DNA from: Paenibacillus tritici | GTDB taxonomy: Bacteria > Bacillota > Bacilli > Paenibacillales > Paenibacillaceae | Length of the DNA stretch: 64,000 nucleotides | Direction: 5' to 3' | Assembly (NCBI RefSeq): GCF_013204885.1 | Contig: NZ_JABMKX010000002.1 | Span: 310,001 to 374,000, forward strand | The notes under the pieces: generated by a model | Told to the model about the DNA's origin: nothing | What the model saw: only the letters and a program-made list of their open reading frames with translations | Databases searched by the model: none | Shown here: positions 48,239 to 57,722 of the stretch, piece by piece | Numbering within the stretch: the first letter of the stretch is position 1 | How the letters are laid out: the number at the start of each line of letters is the position of its first letter | Translations under genes and position numbers: made by a program

Positions 48239-48596
48239 ATAAACCCTCCTAAATCAGCGTATATTAACAGTTGTAACTCTCCATTAACTTATATTGCAAT
48301 ATCATACTGAATACACATTTATCTCGCATGAATTTACCGTGAATAGTCAATGGGTATTAAGTGTAGTAGTTAATTTACAGTATAAAATCCATAATAAAAT
48401 CCCAAACATATCGTATGCATTTGATGAAATCATTAAAAGGTATACACCAATAATAAATTGAACCACACTTAAAATCATATGATTTCCAATACAGCCAGAC
48501 GGGGCACTCCTTTCATTATTTAGCGAATGTTTAACTGTGACTATCGCTTTTTTTCCCTTTGTACTCCCACTGAAAAAGAGTAATTTTATTTTCTAT
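48239..48596. other. AT-rich gap between the glycosyltransferase and comEC
   Basis: These 358 bp are very AT-rich, like the glycosyltransferase gene. I see no gene, no convincing terminator and no copy of the window's repeats. In Bacillus a tiny gene, yqzM, lies near the end of comEC; no equivalent was found here. Confidence 0.4.
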
Positions 48597-51446
48597 TTAT
48601 TTCATTGTTTCACCCAGTTTGCATCTCACTGCTATGCCTTTTTTATGTACTCTCAGCTGAATCTCCCCCTGCTGGTCAGTCCGGTAGATCTCAGTATTTG
48701 CGTCTGCCAACCGGTCCAGCACACCGCTATTCGGATGTCCGTACAGGTTATTCACACCGGCTGAGATTACAGCGGCCCCGGGCTTCCAGAAGGCGAGCCA
48801 GTCTGCGCTGGTGGCGGTTTTGCTGCCGTGGTGGGCGACCTTGAGGACGTCGATGGGCCTGCTTGGAGTGAATGCGGCCTGTTGCGCAGATCGCAATATC
48901 GCTTCCTCGGCCGCCATGTCCATATCACCTGTGAAAAGAAACCCCCGGCCGTTCATCTCCAGCCGGAACACCACCGATTCGTGATTCTGATCCTCCACTT
49001 CCTCGGGAAGGGCCTGCCCGTCCGCAGGCGGCTCCGGCCAGAGGAAATTCAGCCGCGTGGCTTCGTCGGAGGCCAGAACCATGCCCTGCTGCACCGGATA
49101 CAGCCGGACACCCGCAGCCAGCGCCGTAGTCATCAACTTGGTGTATGGCTCCTTACCGGTGAGCGTCCCGTTGAATAGCAGCGCTGATACGGGTATTCCC
49201 TCCAGCACCGCCTGAAGCCCTCCGGCATGGTCCTGATCGCCATGCGTCAGGATGACCGCGTCCAGCCGGTGGATACCCCGCTGCTTCAGCAGCGGCAGCA
49301 GCGTCTTAGCCCCGACCTCGAACGGGCTGCGGCGGAGCCGCCACGCCTCCCTGCTGCCGAAGCTCACAGTCCCGCCGCCGTCAACAAGGATGTGGGCTCC
49401 GCCCGGTGTGGTGATCAGGATGCTGTCGCCCTGTCCCACATCGAGGTAGCTGATCGCTCCTGCGCCATTCAGCCTCTCCGCATTGTAGCCTCTGTAGAGC
49501 AGAAGGGCCAGGCCTGCGGCGCACATTACAGCGGCGAGACTGAACCAGCGCGTTGGACCTGCTTGAGGAAAAGCCTGGAAGGCCAGCGCGGCTCTTCCAC
49601 TGTTCGCAGCGGCCGCCGAATTCGGCGGATAATTGCGGCTGGTGTTGTTGCTGTTACTTCTATTGTTGCTGTTAATGCCGGACTTCCCAAGTCTGTTGCC
49701 CGGAGCTTCCGGTTGCTCTAGCTCCGACAGAGGCCGGGTCTCATCATCCATGAACTGGGGAACAAGCCTAAACTCTGTCCGTCGCTTCAAGGCATATAGC
49801 AATCCATATAGCAGTCCGTAGTAGAGACAGATCCACAGGAAGGAAGGCGAGGCCCAGATCAGCACGCCAGCCGTGAATCCGTTCACCCACTCTACCGCCG
49901 CAAACGTAACATTATTCAAGAACTCTGCACACTGCGCAGTCAAGAGAGCCGCAGCATTCCAGACCCGACCCAGCAGCAGGGCTAGTGTACCGAGCGGCAG
50001 CACCAGGAACGTGATGAAGGGAACCAACAGCAGATTGGCGGCAACCGACAACAGGGAGAATTGGTTGAAGTAATAGATCGTCAGCGGAAAAGAAACCAGT
50101 TGGGCAATAAGTGTCACCGAGAGGGCGCTGCCCAGCCAGCCCGGTAACCCCTTGAACAATGGTGCAGCCAGCGGGGTATACACCATAAGGCCCGCCGTCA
50201 CCAGAAAGGACAGCTGAAAGCTGACGCTAAGCAGCAGGTACGGGTTCCAGACCAGCATCATCAGGGCAGACGCCGCCAAAATATTCATTCCATCCTTAAG
50301 CATACCAAGCCTTGCCGCGAGCAGTGCAATCATGCTCATTAACCCGGCGCGAATCACTGACGGGCCGGCCCCGGACAGCAGCACATAGACCGGAACCAGC
50401 AGCAGGGTCACCGTCAATGCGGTTTCTCTGGTGAAGCGGCAGCGGCGCAGGAGAAACAGGATCACCCCGACGTACACCGCCACATGCATTCCCGAGATGG
50501 CCAGAATATGCGTCAGCCCAAGCTGCGAGAATTGCTTGAAGGTCTCCGGGTTCAGCTCCTCCTGGATTCCGATGACGAGGCCTTTCATATAACCGGCATG
50601 TGGCTCCTGAAATAAGCGGCTCATCTCTGCGCCAAGCACAGAACGGGCCCGGTCATTCCAGCGCAGCAGACTGGATGGCTCCCAGGATGCCGGAGGTGCA
50701 GCCGTTACACTGGCTGTCCCGGAGCCTTTCAGCAGCCAGTGAATCCTGTTGGTGAGCAGATAATTACGATAGTCGAATCCGCCGAAGTTACGCGCGGTCT
50801 GTGGCTGCTTCAACTCCCCTTCAATAACGACCCGGTCTCCCCGCTGCCATTGAGCAGCCACAGCAATTTCATTCTCCTCCTGGAGTTTGATCTGTACGGC
50901 AGCCAGCTCTCCTGCAACTTCTACTTCTCCTTCTGCCAAGACCCTTTTATCTGCTTCTGTAGCTGATTCTGCATCTACTCCAGTTTCTGAACCTGTATCT
51001 ACAGTTTCTGGCCCTGTTATTGCTCCCTTTCCCGTACCTTCTACTACTACTTCTGCCGCGTAACTCCCTGACTGACTCAATCCAATCCTTGACAGCTTCA
51101 CCTTAAAATCAACCCGGTCCCCATCCCGCTCCACCGGAGATGCAATAACGCCTGCGGCTGTTACATAGGCCTCATAAAGTTCGCTTGTCCTTTGCCCAAG
51201 TGCCTCAGGCAGCAGACTCATATTGCGGGCCTCGTTCCATTCCCAGTATAGCGCTGCAGCAATCAATGCCATTATTAGCACCGCAGCCATCCTCCAGCGT
51301 ATGCTTCCGCTGACCGCCCAAATGGCAGGCAGTAACAGCATCCCCGCGAGGCAGAACAGCAGACTGCGTCCTGAGAACATACAGCTTGCTGCACTTCCGG
51401 CAACCCAACATATCGTGAAGCTTAAGAGCGGCCTCCGGTTCATCAT
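48597..51446 (-). CDS. comEC: DNA internalisation channel protein ComEC/Rec2
   Basis: The start is the ATG at 51446, 5 nt after AAAGGAG, giving 949 residues. An N-terminal membrane and OB-like part comes first. The multi-helix Competence domain follows (LTHILAISGMHVAVYVGVILFLL). A low-complexity Asn/Ser linker then leads to a C-terminal metallo-beta-lactamase-like domain with ILTHGDQDHAGG and VLKVAHHGSKTATS. ComEC forms the inner-membrane channel for single-stranded DNA uptake; the C-terminal domain may degrade the non-transported strand. It lies after comEB as expected. Confidence 0.95.
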   Translation of the reverse strand: MMNRRPLLSFTICWVAGSAASCMFSGRSLLFCLAGMLLLPAIWAVSGSIRWRMAAVLIMALIAAALYWEWNEARNMSLLPEALGQRTSELYEAYVTAAGVIASPVERDGDRVDFKVKLSRIGLSQSGSYAAEVVVEGTGKGAITGPETVDTGSETGVDAESATEADKRVLAEGEVEVAGELAAVQIKLQEENEIAVAAQWQRGDRVVIEGELKQPQTARNFGGFDYRNYLLTNRIHWLLKGSGTASVTAAPPASWEPSSLLRWNDRARSVLGAEMSRLFQEPHAGYMKGLVIGIQEELNPETFKQFSQLGLTHILAISGMHVAVYVGVILFLLRRCRFTRETALTVTLLLVPVYVLLSGAGPSVIRAGLMSMIALLAARLGMLKDGMNILAASALMMLVWNPYLLLSVSFQLSFLVTAGLMVYTPLAAPLFKGLPGWLGSALSVTLIAQLVSFPLTIYYFNQFSLLSVAANLLLVPFITFLVLPLGTLALLLGRVWNAAALLTAQCAEFLNNVTFAAVEWVNGFTAGVLIWASPSFLWICLYYGLLYGLLYALKRRTEFRLVPQFMDDETRPLSELEQPEAPGNRLGKSGINSNNRSNSNNTSRNYPPNSAAAANSGRAALAFQAFPQAGPTRWFSLAAVMCAAGLALLLYRGYNAERLNGAGAISYLDVGQGDSILITTPGGAHILVDGGGTVSFGSREAWRLRRSPFEVGAKTLLPLLKQRGIHRLDAVILTHGDQDHAGGLQAVLEGIPVSALLFNGTLTGKEPYTKLMTTALAAGVRLYPVQQGMVLASDEATRLNFLWPEPPADGQALPEEVEDQNHESVVFRLEMNGRGFLFTGDMDMAAEEAILRSAQQAAFTPSRPIDVLKVAHHGSKTATSADWLAFWKPGAAVISAGVNNLYGHPNSGVLDRLADANTEIYRTDQQGEIQLRVHKKGIAVRCKLGETMK

Positions 51447-51527
51447 TATCTCTCCTTTCAGATAGATACACTCTCTTTTCCCGCCTGCATGGACCAGCTC
51501 TCTTCCGCCGCTGCCGCAGCAACGGCA

Positions 51528-51571
51528 AAGAACCCCTGCAAACGCAAACATATGCGTGAGCAGAGGTTCTT
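51528..51571 (-). terminator. Hairpin between comEB and comEC
   Basis: AAGAACCnCTGC pairs with GCAGnGGTTCTT, with an inner GCA/TGC stem. Leftward it is followed by a weak T-rich run. It may attenuate comEC expression or end comEB. Confidence 0.5.
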
Positions 51572-51659
51572 CCCCTGAAGGCAGTCCATATTCTATTCCT
51601 GTCCATATTCCGTCCATTCCGTCAAGTCTTACATGTCCCGCCAGGAACCGATAGGCCAG

Positions 51660-52178
51660 TTATTCTGATACCGAAATCATCGTTTCCTTGGGCGGCTCAT
51701 AGTTCTCCAACTGGCGGAACACAATTCCTTTGGAGGAGAGCATTGCCTGCACTTTCTCCATATCCTTACGGTAAGGGCGCAGATAGACGATCTCCACAAT
51801 TCCGCTGTTAGCCAGCATATTGGCACAGGTCCAGCACGGTTCATCCGTAACATATACTGTACTGCCTTCCCGGTCGCTCCGGTCCGTGAACAGCAGCAGA
51901 TTCTGCTCGGCATGGATCGTACGGATACAGCGCTGCTTCTTCACCATAGTCTCCTCACCGTTCACCAGCTCACGCTCATATTGTTCAGAGACCATACAGC
52001 CTGCTTCCGAGCAGTCGGGTACCCCCATCGGCGCCCCGTTGTAGGCCGTACCCAGCAGCTTCTTACCCTGCACCAGCACAGCGCCGACATGGCGGCGGGG
52101 ACAACGCGAACGGGTAGAGACCATGCAGGCAATATCCATGAAGTATGTATCCCAGTTCTTGCGGTAAGCCACAGTCAT
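51660..52178 (-). CDS. comEB: ComEB, dCMP deaminase family
   Basis: The start is the ATG at 52178 (MTVAYRKNWD), after GGAGATTGCTG. The 172-residue product has zinc ligand H89 and catalytic E91 (IHAEQN) and C115/C118 (DEPCWTC). The family deaminates dCMP to dUMP; in the com operon comEB is not strictly needed for DNA uptake, though a localisation role has been proposed. It lies between comEA and comEC as in Bacillus, but 703 bp of non-coding DNA separates it from comEA. Confidence 0.93.
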   Translation of the reverse strand: MTVAYRKNWDTYFMDIACMVSTRSRCPRRHVGAVLVQGKKLLGTAYNGAPMGVPDCSEAGCMVSEQYERELVNGEETMVKKQRCIRTIHAEQNLLLFTDRSDREGSTVYVTDEPCWTCANMLANSGIVEIVYLRPYRKDMEKVQAMLSSKGIVFRQLENYEPPKETMISVSE

Positions 52179-52329
52179 CAGCAATCTCCACTTTCTTTTA
52201 TAAATAGTTGTTCATTATTGTATCATAATGTCCTGCTTTTTCACTAGAACATCGGTTGGGAGCAACTTCTCTCTAACCCGTTCTTCTGTCCATAAGTAGT
52301 TATAACACTGGCAAGAATATTTCAGGTCT

Positions 52330-52512
52330 GATTGCATTTCCTGCAATAGAAATAGCCATATCGGGGACAAAATTGCGTTCTGTTGTACTTCGTACAATTG
52401 ATTCTATAATCTAGCCGCAAAACCTCCGGTTTCACAGAATTCTACTGCACAATGTGCAACAGATTCATTGATTCGTCAGATTTTGAAGCAAACTAATGTA
52501 CAAAGTGCAATT
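52330..52512. repeat. 183-bp four-module palindromic element, copy C
   Basis: Modules begin at offsets 0, +52, +114 and +162: ATTGCATTTCCTGCAAT, TTGTACTTCGTACAA (perfect), TGCACAATGTGCA (perfect) and TGTACAAAGTGCA. It lies in the comEB-comEA gap. A possible degenerate module (GTGTACAAAATCCAAC) lies 285 bp further on at 52796. Confidence 0.8.
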
Positions 52513-52632
52513 GCAGGCAGTTCTGGCGGATGGGAACGACGTAAAATTCGGATAACATCCTGTTGCTATTTAGATTTCTGTTCCAGACCAACTATCCTTA
52601 CCTTGCTGTACCTGCGCTGAGAAAGTTACTAA

Positions 52633-52956
52633 TTGGAAAAACTCCATCTAGTTCGGGCGAAATACTTGAAAACAGCGAAGCAGTTGTATAAACAACACTT
52701 ATTCGAGCGATGCTTGGAGCTTTGGAGCAAACGAGCCAAATTAGATAACATTAATCCACTTGTTTTTGCTGAATTAAGACTGGCGGAAGATTTAAGTGTA
52801 CAAAATCCAACTGCTGCCCGGGGGCCGATTCTTCGCAGACTTGTGGTTATCTGCCAGCCAAGACCCCGAAGGACATCGGTCTCAAAATGCCACCAGCGGC
52901 TTCAGCTTCTCCAGCAGCTTGGGGCCGATTCCTTTCACCTTCCCCAGGTCGCTTAG
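52633..52956 (+). pseudogene. Possible gene remnant in the comEB-comEA gap
   Basis: A TTG-started frame gives about 55 residues of plausible helical protein (YLKTAKQLYKQHLFERCLEL, AELRLAEDLSV), then runs antisense into the end of comEA, where it has no meaning. No ribosome site is seen, and codons are more AT-rich than in neighbours. It may be a decayed fragment or chance. The rest of the 703-bp gap holds element copy C. Confidence 0.2.
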
Positions 52957-53613
52957 GCTGCGGAAGGCCCCTTTACTGCTGCGGTAATCAATGATCACCT
53001 GCGCCTTCTTCTCCCCGATGCCCGGCAGGTCCATCAGCAGCTTGAAGTCGGCTGTGTTTACATTGATCCGGCCATCGGCCACCGCCGGAGTCGCACTGTC
53101 AGCAGCTCCGTTCCCCGCTGTTACAGCGCCGCTTCCTGTCTCGCCTCCCGCTGCTCCAGCCGTCCCGCTCCCCGCAGCGTCTTTCCCGGTTGCCCCGGCA
53201 CTCGCAGCTTCGCCACCTGCTGCCTGTCCGCCTGCGCTCCCTGCCCCACCACCTGAGACTCCGTTCCCCGCTGTTACAGTACCGCTTCCTGTCCCGCCTC
53301 CCGCTGCTCCAGCCGTCCCGCTCCCCGCAGCGACTATCCCGGTTGCCCGGGCATTCGCAGCTCCGCTCCCCGCCGTTACGCCGCCGTCCTTCCCGCCCCC
53401 AGCCACCTTACCGCCCGCCTCGCTCCCGCCATCAACCCCAGCGGCCGCACTGCCGGCTTCCCCTTCAGCAGCGACACCCAGCGCCTGCGCCATCCCCGCG
53501 TTCAGCGTCTTCCATCCGGCAATGCCGTCCTCTCCTCTGTGGTCAGCGGCCCACACCAGACTGCCGCCCAGCAGCGCGGCGGTGATGGCGCAGATGATCA
53601 TTCTTTTATCCAT
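52882..53613 (-). CDS. comEA: Competence DNA receptor ComEA
   Basis: The start is the ATG at 53613 (MDKRMIICAI), after GGGAGG. The 243-residue product has one N-terminal membrane helix. A Gly/Ala/Ser-rich linker of about 130 residues follows, then the helix-hairpin-helix DNA-binding domain (INVNTADFKLLMDLPGIGEKKA ... GKVKGIGPKLLEKLKPL). ComEA binds incoming double-stranded DNA at the cell surface. The linker is longer than in Bacillus and contains an in-frame tandem duplication of 51 residues. Confidence 0.93.
   Translation of the reverse strand: MDKRMIICAITAALLGGSLVWAADHRGEDGIAGWKTLNAGMAQALGVAAEGEAGSAAAGVDGGSEAGGKVAGGGKDGGVTAGSGAANARATGIVAAGSGTAGAAGGGTGSGTVTAGNGVSGGGAGSAGGQAAGGEAASAGATGKDAAGSGTAGAAGGETGSGAVTAGNGAADSATPAVADGRINVNTADFKLLMDLPGIGEKKAQVIIDYRSSKGAFRSLSDLGKVKGIGPKLLEKLKPLVAF
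53106..53353. repeat. Tandem duplication within the ComEA linker
   Basis: About 95 bp at 53106-53200 recur at 53259-53353 with few differences, an offset of 153 bp (51 codons). Both encode an AAGSGTAGAAGG-x-TGSG unit, so the linker has grown by duplication without shifting the frame. Confidence 0.8.
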
Positions 53614-53760
53614 CAGGTTGTCCTCCCTCATCGAACTGGAATTTTATTCAAAAATCCGATTAAAACCTGTCATTTGTCCAAGACTGCCCTGCATACATTT
53701 AACGAAGAGTATTCCTGTAAGCCCAGAACCCAGCAACATTAGAAAGGAGGTAACCACAGG

Positions 53761-54612
53761 ATGAAAGTGGGATTTATCGGAACCGGCAGCATGGGCGGTC
53801 TGCTCATTGACACCTTTCTTCGTTCGGGAGCCCTTGATCCATGTGATGTGCTGGCCAGTAACCGCAGCCCCGGCAGGCTGCTGGAGCTGAAGAAGCTTCA
53901 TCCCGGAATCACTGTATGCTCCGGCAATATCGAAGCCGCGACGGAGAGCGATATTGTGTTTCTGTGTGTCAAACCGTTGCAGTTCAAGAGGTTAACCGAT
54001 GAAATTGCGCCTTATCTGCGCAGCGAGCAGATTGTGGTATCCATCACCAGCCCTGTGCAGCTCTATCATCTGGAAGCTGTCCTGCCCTCCAAAATCGCCA
54101 AAATCATTCCCAGCATCACCCATTCCGTCAGAGGCGGGAGTTCACTGTGCATCTTCGGCAGCCGGTTAAATAAAAAAGACAGGCTGATGCTGCTCCGGTT
54201 ATTCTCATGTATTGGTGTTCCCGAGGAAATTCCGGAGAGTCATACGCGAATTGCCTCGGATTTCTCCAGCTGCGGTCCGGCTTTTCTCAGCTATTTCCTG
54301 GAGCGGTGGATTGAAGCGGCTGTAGAAGCGACAGGTATTGACGAAGCACTGGTCACCCGGCTTGCCGGTGAGATGCTGCTGGGGACAGGCAAGCTGCTGA
54401 CCGAAGGCTCATTCACCCCCCAGGGACTGCAGGAACGGGTTGCCGTCCGTGGCGGAATTACAGCACAGGCGCTTAATCATCTGCAGACCAGTCTGGAAGG
54501 GGTGTTTGAACGGCTGATTACCACCACTCATGACAAGTACGATGAGGATGTAGAAAAGCTTGACGAACTGTTCGGACTCGGCAGCATCGCCCAGAGCCGC
54601 TTAGACCGTTAA
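53761..54612 (+). CDS. comER: ComER, pyrroline-5-carboxylate reductase-like protein
   Basis: The 283-residue product starts at an ATG after AAAGGAGG. It has a Rossmann fold (VGFIGTGSMGGLLIDTF), FLCVKPLQF, and the late SSCGPAFLSYFLE segment of the ProC family. Its position, divergent from comEA at the head of the com cluster, matches Bacillus comER. That protein is not needed for DNA uptake and has been linked to sporulation and biofilm entry. A ProC-like activity is possible but not shown. Confidence 0.9.
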   Translation: MKVGFIGTGSMGGLLIDTFLRSGALDPCDVLASNRSPGRLLELKKLHPGITVCSGNIEAATESDIVFLCVKPLQFKRLTDEIAPYLRSEQIVVSITSPVQLYHLEAVLPSKIAKIIPSITHSVRGGSSLCIFGSRLNKKDRLMLLRLFSCIGVPEEIPESHTRIASDFSSCGPAFLSYFLERWIEAAVEATGIDEALVTRLAGEMLLGTGKLLTEGSFTPQGLQERVAVRGGITAQALNHLQTSLEGVFERLITTTHDKYDEDVEKLDELFGLGSIAQSRLDR

Positions 54613-54785
54613 GCCATCCTGCCCCTGCCTTGGCCCTGTCCCTTCCCATTCTGGCAGTCGTCACGCTTCCCGGCCTTGGTCTCTCTACCTTCCTTACCTT
54701 GCCGCTCTGCACCCTGGTTGTGCTGTCCTTGGCCTTCCACGATACTTGATCCTCTTACCCGCCCAGGCCGCGCGAAACCAAGAAA

Positions 54786-54818
54786 GCCCGCAGCACGGAA
54801 ACCTCCGTTGCTGCGGGC
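54786..54818 (-). terminator. Terminator of leuS
   Basis: GCCCGCAGC pairs perfectly with GCTGCGGGC, with a further GG/CC step inside. Leftward it is followed by TTTCTTGG. It lies 18 bp past the leuS stop. Confidence 0.8.
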
Positions 54819-54835
54819 AGAATTGCGTTCTTCGC

Positions 54836-57268
54836 TTAACCCACTACTATATTTACCAGCTTGCCGGGAACGGCAATGATTTTACGTACGGTTTTGCCTT
54901 CAACAGCCGCTTTCACATTCGGCAGGGCCAGTGCATGGTCCTGCATGTCCTGCTGGCCCATATCCGCCGGAATCAGTGCGCGCTGGACGATTTTACCGTT
55001 CACCTGCACGACGATCTCCACTTCCGCGTCTACGGTCCAGGCATCGTCATAGGCCGGCCAAGCAACATAGCTGATGCTTCCTTCATGACCCAGCAGCTGC
55101 CACAGCTCTTCGGCAATATGCGGTGCCAGCGGCGACAGCATCTGCACGAACTGTTCCGCCGCTTCGGTGGACAGGCTCTCCTGCTTGTAAGCATCATTGA
55201 TGAAGATCATCAGCTGGCTGATCGCCGTATTGAAGCGCAGATGCTCGAAGTCCTCAGTAACCTTCTTCAGCGTCTTATGCCAGGTGCGCTTGAATTCGTC
55301 ACTGCCGCCGTCCGCTGTAATCTTCGCGCTGAGGCTGCCGTCTTCATTCACGAACAGGCGCCATACGCGGGAGAGGAAGCGGTGAATGCCTTCGACGCCT
55401 TTTTCGTTCCAAGGCTTCGTTGCTTCCAGAGGACCCATGAACATCTCATAGACACGCAGGGTATCCGCGCCGTAGGCCTCCACGATCTCATCCGGGTTAA
55501 TCACGTTGCCGCGCGACTTACTCATCTTCTCGTTATTGTTCCCCAGGATCATTCCCTGGTTCACCAGCTTGTGGAACGGCTCCTTGGTATCGACTACGCC
55601 GATATCATAGAGTACCTTGTGCCAGAAGCGGGCATACAGCAGGTGAAGCACCGCATGCTCGGCTCCGCCGATATACAGGTCAACCGGCAGCCATTCCTTC
55701 TGCTTCTCCGGTGAACACAGCTCCTGGTCATTGTGCGGATCAATATAACGCAGGTAGTACCAGCAGCTGCCGGCCCATTGCGGCATGGTATTCGTCTCGC
55801 GGCGGGCTTTCATGCCGGTCTCGGGATCAACCGTTTCAACCCACTCTGTTACATTCGCCAGCGGGGATTCACCGGTGCCCGAAGGCTTGATGGCATCCAC
55901 ATCCGGCAGAACCAGCGGCAGCTGATCGACAGGAACGGTCTTCATCGTGCCGTCTTCCAGGTGCAGGATCGGAATCGGCTCTCCCCAGTAACGCTGACGG
56001 CTGAACAGCCAGTCGCGCAGGCGGTAGGTGACTTTGCCCTTGCCGCTGCCCTTCTCTTCGAGCCAGGCGATCATCTTCGCAATCGCATCGGTATTGGACA
56101 GGCCGTCGAGGAAGCCGGAATTCACATGCGGACCGTCGCCGGAGTATGCTTCCTCTTCAATGTTGCCGCCCTGTACAACCTCCAGGATGTTCAGGCCGAA
56201 CTGCTTGGCGAACTCCCAGTCACGGGCATCATGGCCCGGAACGGCCATAATCGCTCCGGTTCCGTATCCTGCCAGCACGTAATCTGCAATCCAGATGGGC
56301 ACCTGCGCGCCGTTCACCGGGTTGATCGCATAGGCACCAGTGAATACACCGCTTTTCTCCTTAGCCAGATCCGTACGTTCCAGATCGCTCTTGCGGGAAG
56401 CCTTGTCGCGGTAGTCCGCAACCGCTGCCTTCTGTTCCTCTGTTGTAATGGCATCCACCAGCTTATGCTCAGGGGCCAGTACGCAATAGCTTGCTCCGAA
56501 CAGCGTATCGGGACGGGTCGTGAACACTTCAAGCACGGCCTCATGCCCTTCAATCGCAAAGGTTACCTCAGCGCCGGTCGATTTGCCGATCCAGTTGCGC
56601 TGCATATCCTTAATGCTCTCTTCCCAGTCCAGCTCCTCCAGATCCTCCAGCAGACGGTCAGCATATTCAGTAATCTTCAGAATCCACTGGCGCATAGGTC
56701 TGCGGACTACCGGATGGCCGCCGCGCTCGCTTTTGCCGTCGATAACTTCTTCATTCGCCAGAACCGTACCCAGCGCCTCACACCAGTTCACAGATACCTC
56801 AGCTACATAAGCCAGACCGCGGTTGTACAGCTGGATGAAAATCCACTGCGTCCACTTGTAGTAACCCGGGTCCGTCGTGCTGATCTCGCGGTCCCAGTCG
56901 TAGGAGAAGCCCAGCGACTTGATCTGGCGGCGGAAATTGTCGATATTCTTGAAGGTAATGTCACGCGGATGTTGTCCGGTATCCATCGCATACTGCTCAG
57001 CAGGAAGTCCGAAGGCATCCCAGCCCATCGGGTGCAGCACGTTGTAGCCGCGCATCCGTTTATAACGCGAGACGATGTCCGTAGCGGTATACCCTTCCGG
57101 GTGGCCTACGTGCAGTCCTGCACCGGAAGGATACGGGAACATATCCAGGGCGTAGAACTTCGGTTTGCCTGCTTCTTCACTCGTCTTAAAGGTCTTGTTC
57201 TCGTCCCAGAATTTCTGCCATTTCGGCTCGATGGTCTGGGCGCGGTAACCCGTATGATTGTCGCTCAT
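54836..57268 (-). CDS. leuS: Leucine-tRNA ligase
   Basis: The 810-residue protein has the class I signature HVGHPEG (53-59), the editing domain inserted in the Rossmann fold, and KMSKS from residue 581. A C-terminal anticodon-binding part follows. It charges tRNA-Leu and edits mischarged isoleucine or methionine. AAGGAGG precedes the ATG. A Leu T-box leader controls it from about 780 bp upstream. The leader segment after the T-box terminator is unusually long (455 nt) and carries a fold-back repeat. Confidence 0.97.
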   Translation of the reverse strand: MSDNHTGYRAQTIEPKWQKFWDENKTFKTSEEAGKPKFYALDMFPYPSGAGLHVGHPEGYTATDIVSRYKRMRGYNVLHPMGWDAFGLPAEQYAMDTGQHPRDITFKNIDNFRRQIKSLGFSYDWDREISTTDPGYYKWTQWIFIQLYNRGLAYVAEVSVNWCEALGTVLANEEVIDGKSERGGHPVVRRPMRQWILKITEYADRLLEDLEELDWEESIKDMQRNWIGKSTGAEVTFAIEGHEAVLEVFTTRPDTLFGASYCVLAPEHKLVDAITTEEQKAAVADYRDKASRKSDLERTDLAKEKSGVFTGAYAINPVNGAQVPIWIADYVLAGYGTGAIMAVPGHDARDWEFAKQFGLNILEVVQGGNIEEEAYSGDGPHVNSGFLDGLSNTDAIAKMIAWLEEKGSGKGKVTYRLRDWLFSRQRYWGEPIPILHLEDGTMKTVPVDQLPLVLPDVDAIKPSGTGESPLANVTEWVETVDPETGMKARRETNTMPQWAGSCWYYLRYIDPHNDQELCSPEKQKEWLPVDLYIGGAEHAVLHLLYARFWHKVLYDIGVVDTKEPFHKLVNQGMILGNNNEKMSKSRGNVINPDEIVEAYGADTLRVYEMFMGPLEATKPWNEKGVEGIHRFLSRVWRLFVNEDGSLSAKITADGGSDEFKRTWHKTLKKVTEDFEHLRFNTAISQLMIFINDAYKQESLSTEAAEQFVQMLSPLAPHIAEELWQLLGHEGSISYVAWPAYDDAWTVDAEVEIVVQVNGKIVQRALIPADMGQQDMQDHALALPNVKAAVEGKTVRKIIAVPGKLVNIVVG

Positions 57269-57722
57269 CTTGTGCTCCTCCTTGGAGTGTTGCTTTATTA
57301 GTTATAACTTCTGCCTGCCGAAAAGAGCAGGAAGTATTCGTCACTCGCAGAAAGTTTTGGGCTTCCGATCGCTGTTATTCTCCGATTTCTTTGATTTGAA
57401 CCGCTTCTCAGCGGTAGAAATCCGAGAATAAAGGCGAACACTTCGTTTCTACAGCTCCAAAATTTCTTTCCGTTTCTCATTCCTGCTTAATTCTAAAGCC
57501 AGCCCGCGCGTCTCACCTGCGGAACAGCAAAGCCCAAGAACCCGCAATGATTCGCTGGGCCGATAGAGCTTGAAAAGCCAAATCCGCCATTGATTTGCCG
57601 GGTATGTAGGAACCCGTCCATGCTTCGCCGGGCCGGCAGACCCGCTTCCGCTTCGCCGCTCCCCCGGGCAACCCATTGATGCACCTGCATAATCCCTGTA
57701 CGGGCCGCTGCCTTCCAACCGC
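57269..57722 (-). other. Long leuS leader segment without a gene
   Basis: Between the T-box terminator and the leuS ribosome site lie 454 bp. The downstream part holds fold-back copy 2. The upstream part (57490-57720) is GC-rich and open in several overlapping frames without ribosome sites, so no gene is called. Confidence 0.5.
57324..57488. repeat. 165-bp fold-back element, copy 2
   Basis: The layout is that of 42583-42788: outer AGCAGGAA/TTCCTGCT, AGTTTTGGGC and CTCCAAAATT arms, a 15-bp perfect inner stem (57375-57389 with 57417-57431) and the CCGC/GCGG tip. Stem sequences differ from copy 1 on both sides so that pairing is kept. It lies inside the leuS leader. Confidence 0.8.

Noticed and set aside
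51447..51617. Longer N-terminus for ComEC
   Set aside because: The upstream codons cross the comEB-comEC hairpin and give an atypical Cys/Gly-rich start; the ATG at 51446 has a strong ribosome site and starts the usual membrane helix.
53106..53353. Non-coding tandem repeat
   Set aside because: The duplication is in frame within ComEA and encodes its linker, so it is treated as part of that gene.
55733..57301. 522-codon frame opposite leuS
   Set aside because: Fully antisense to leuS, which has all class I synthetase motifs.
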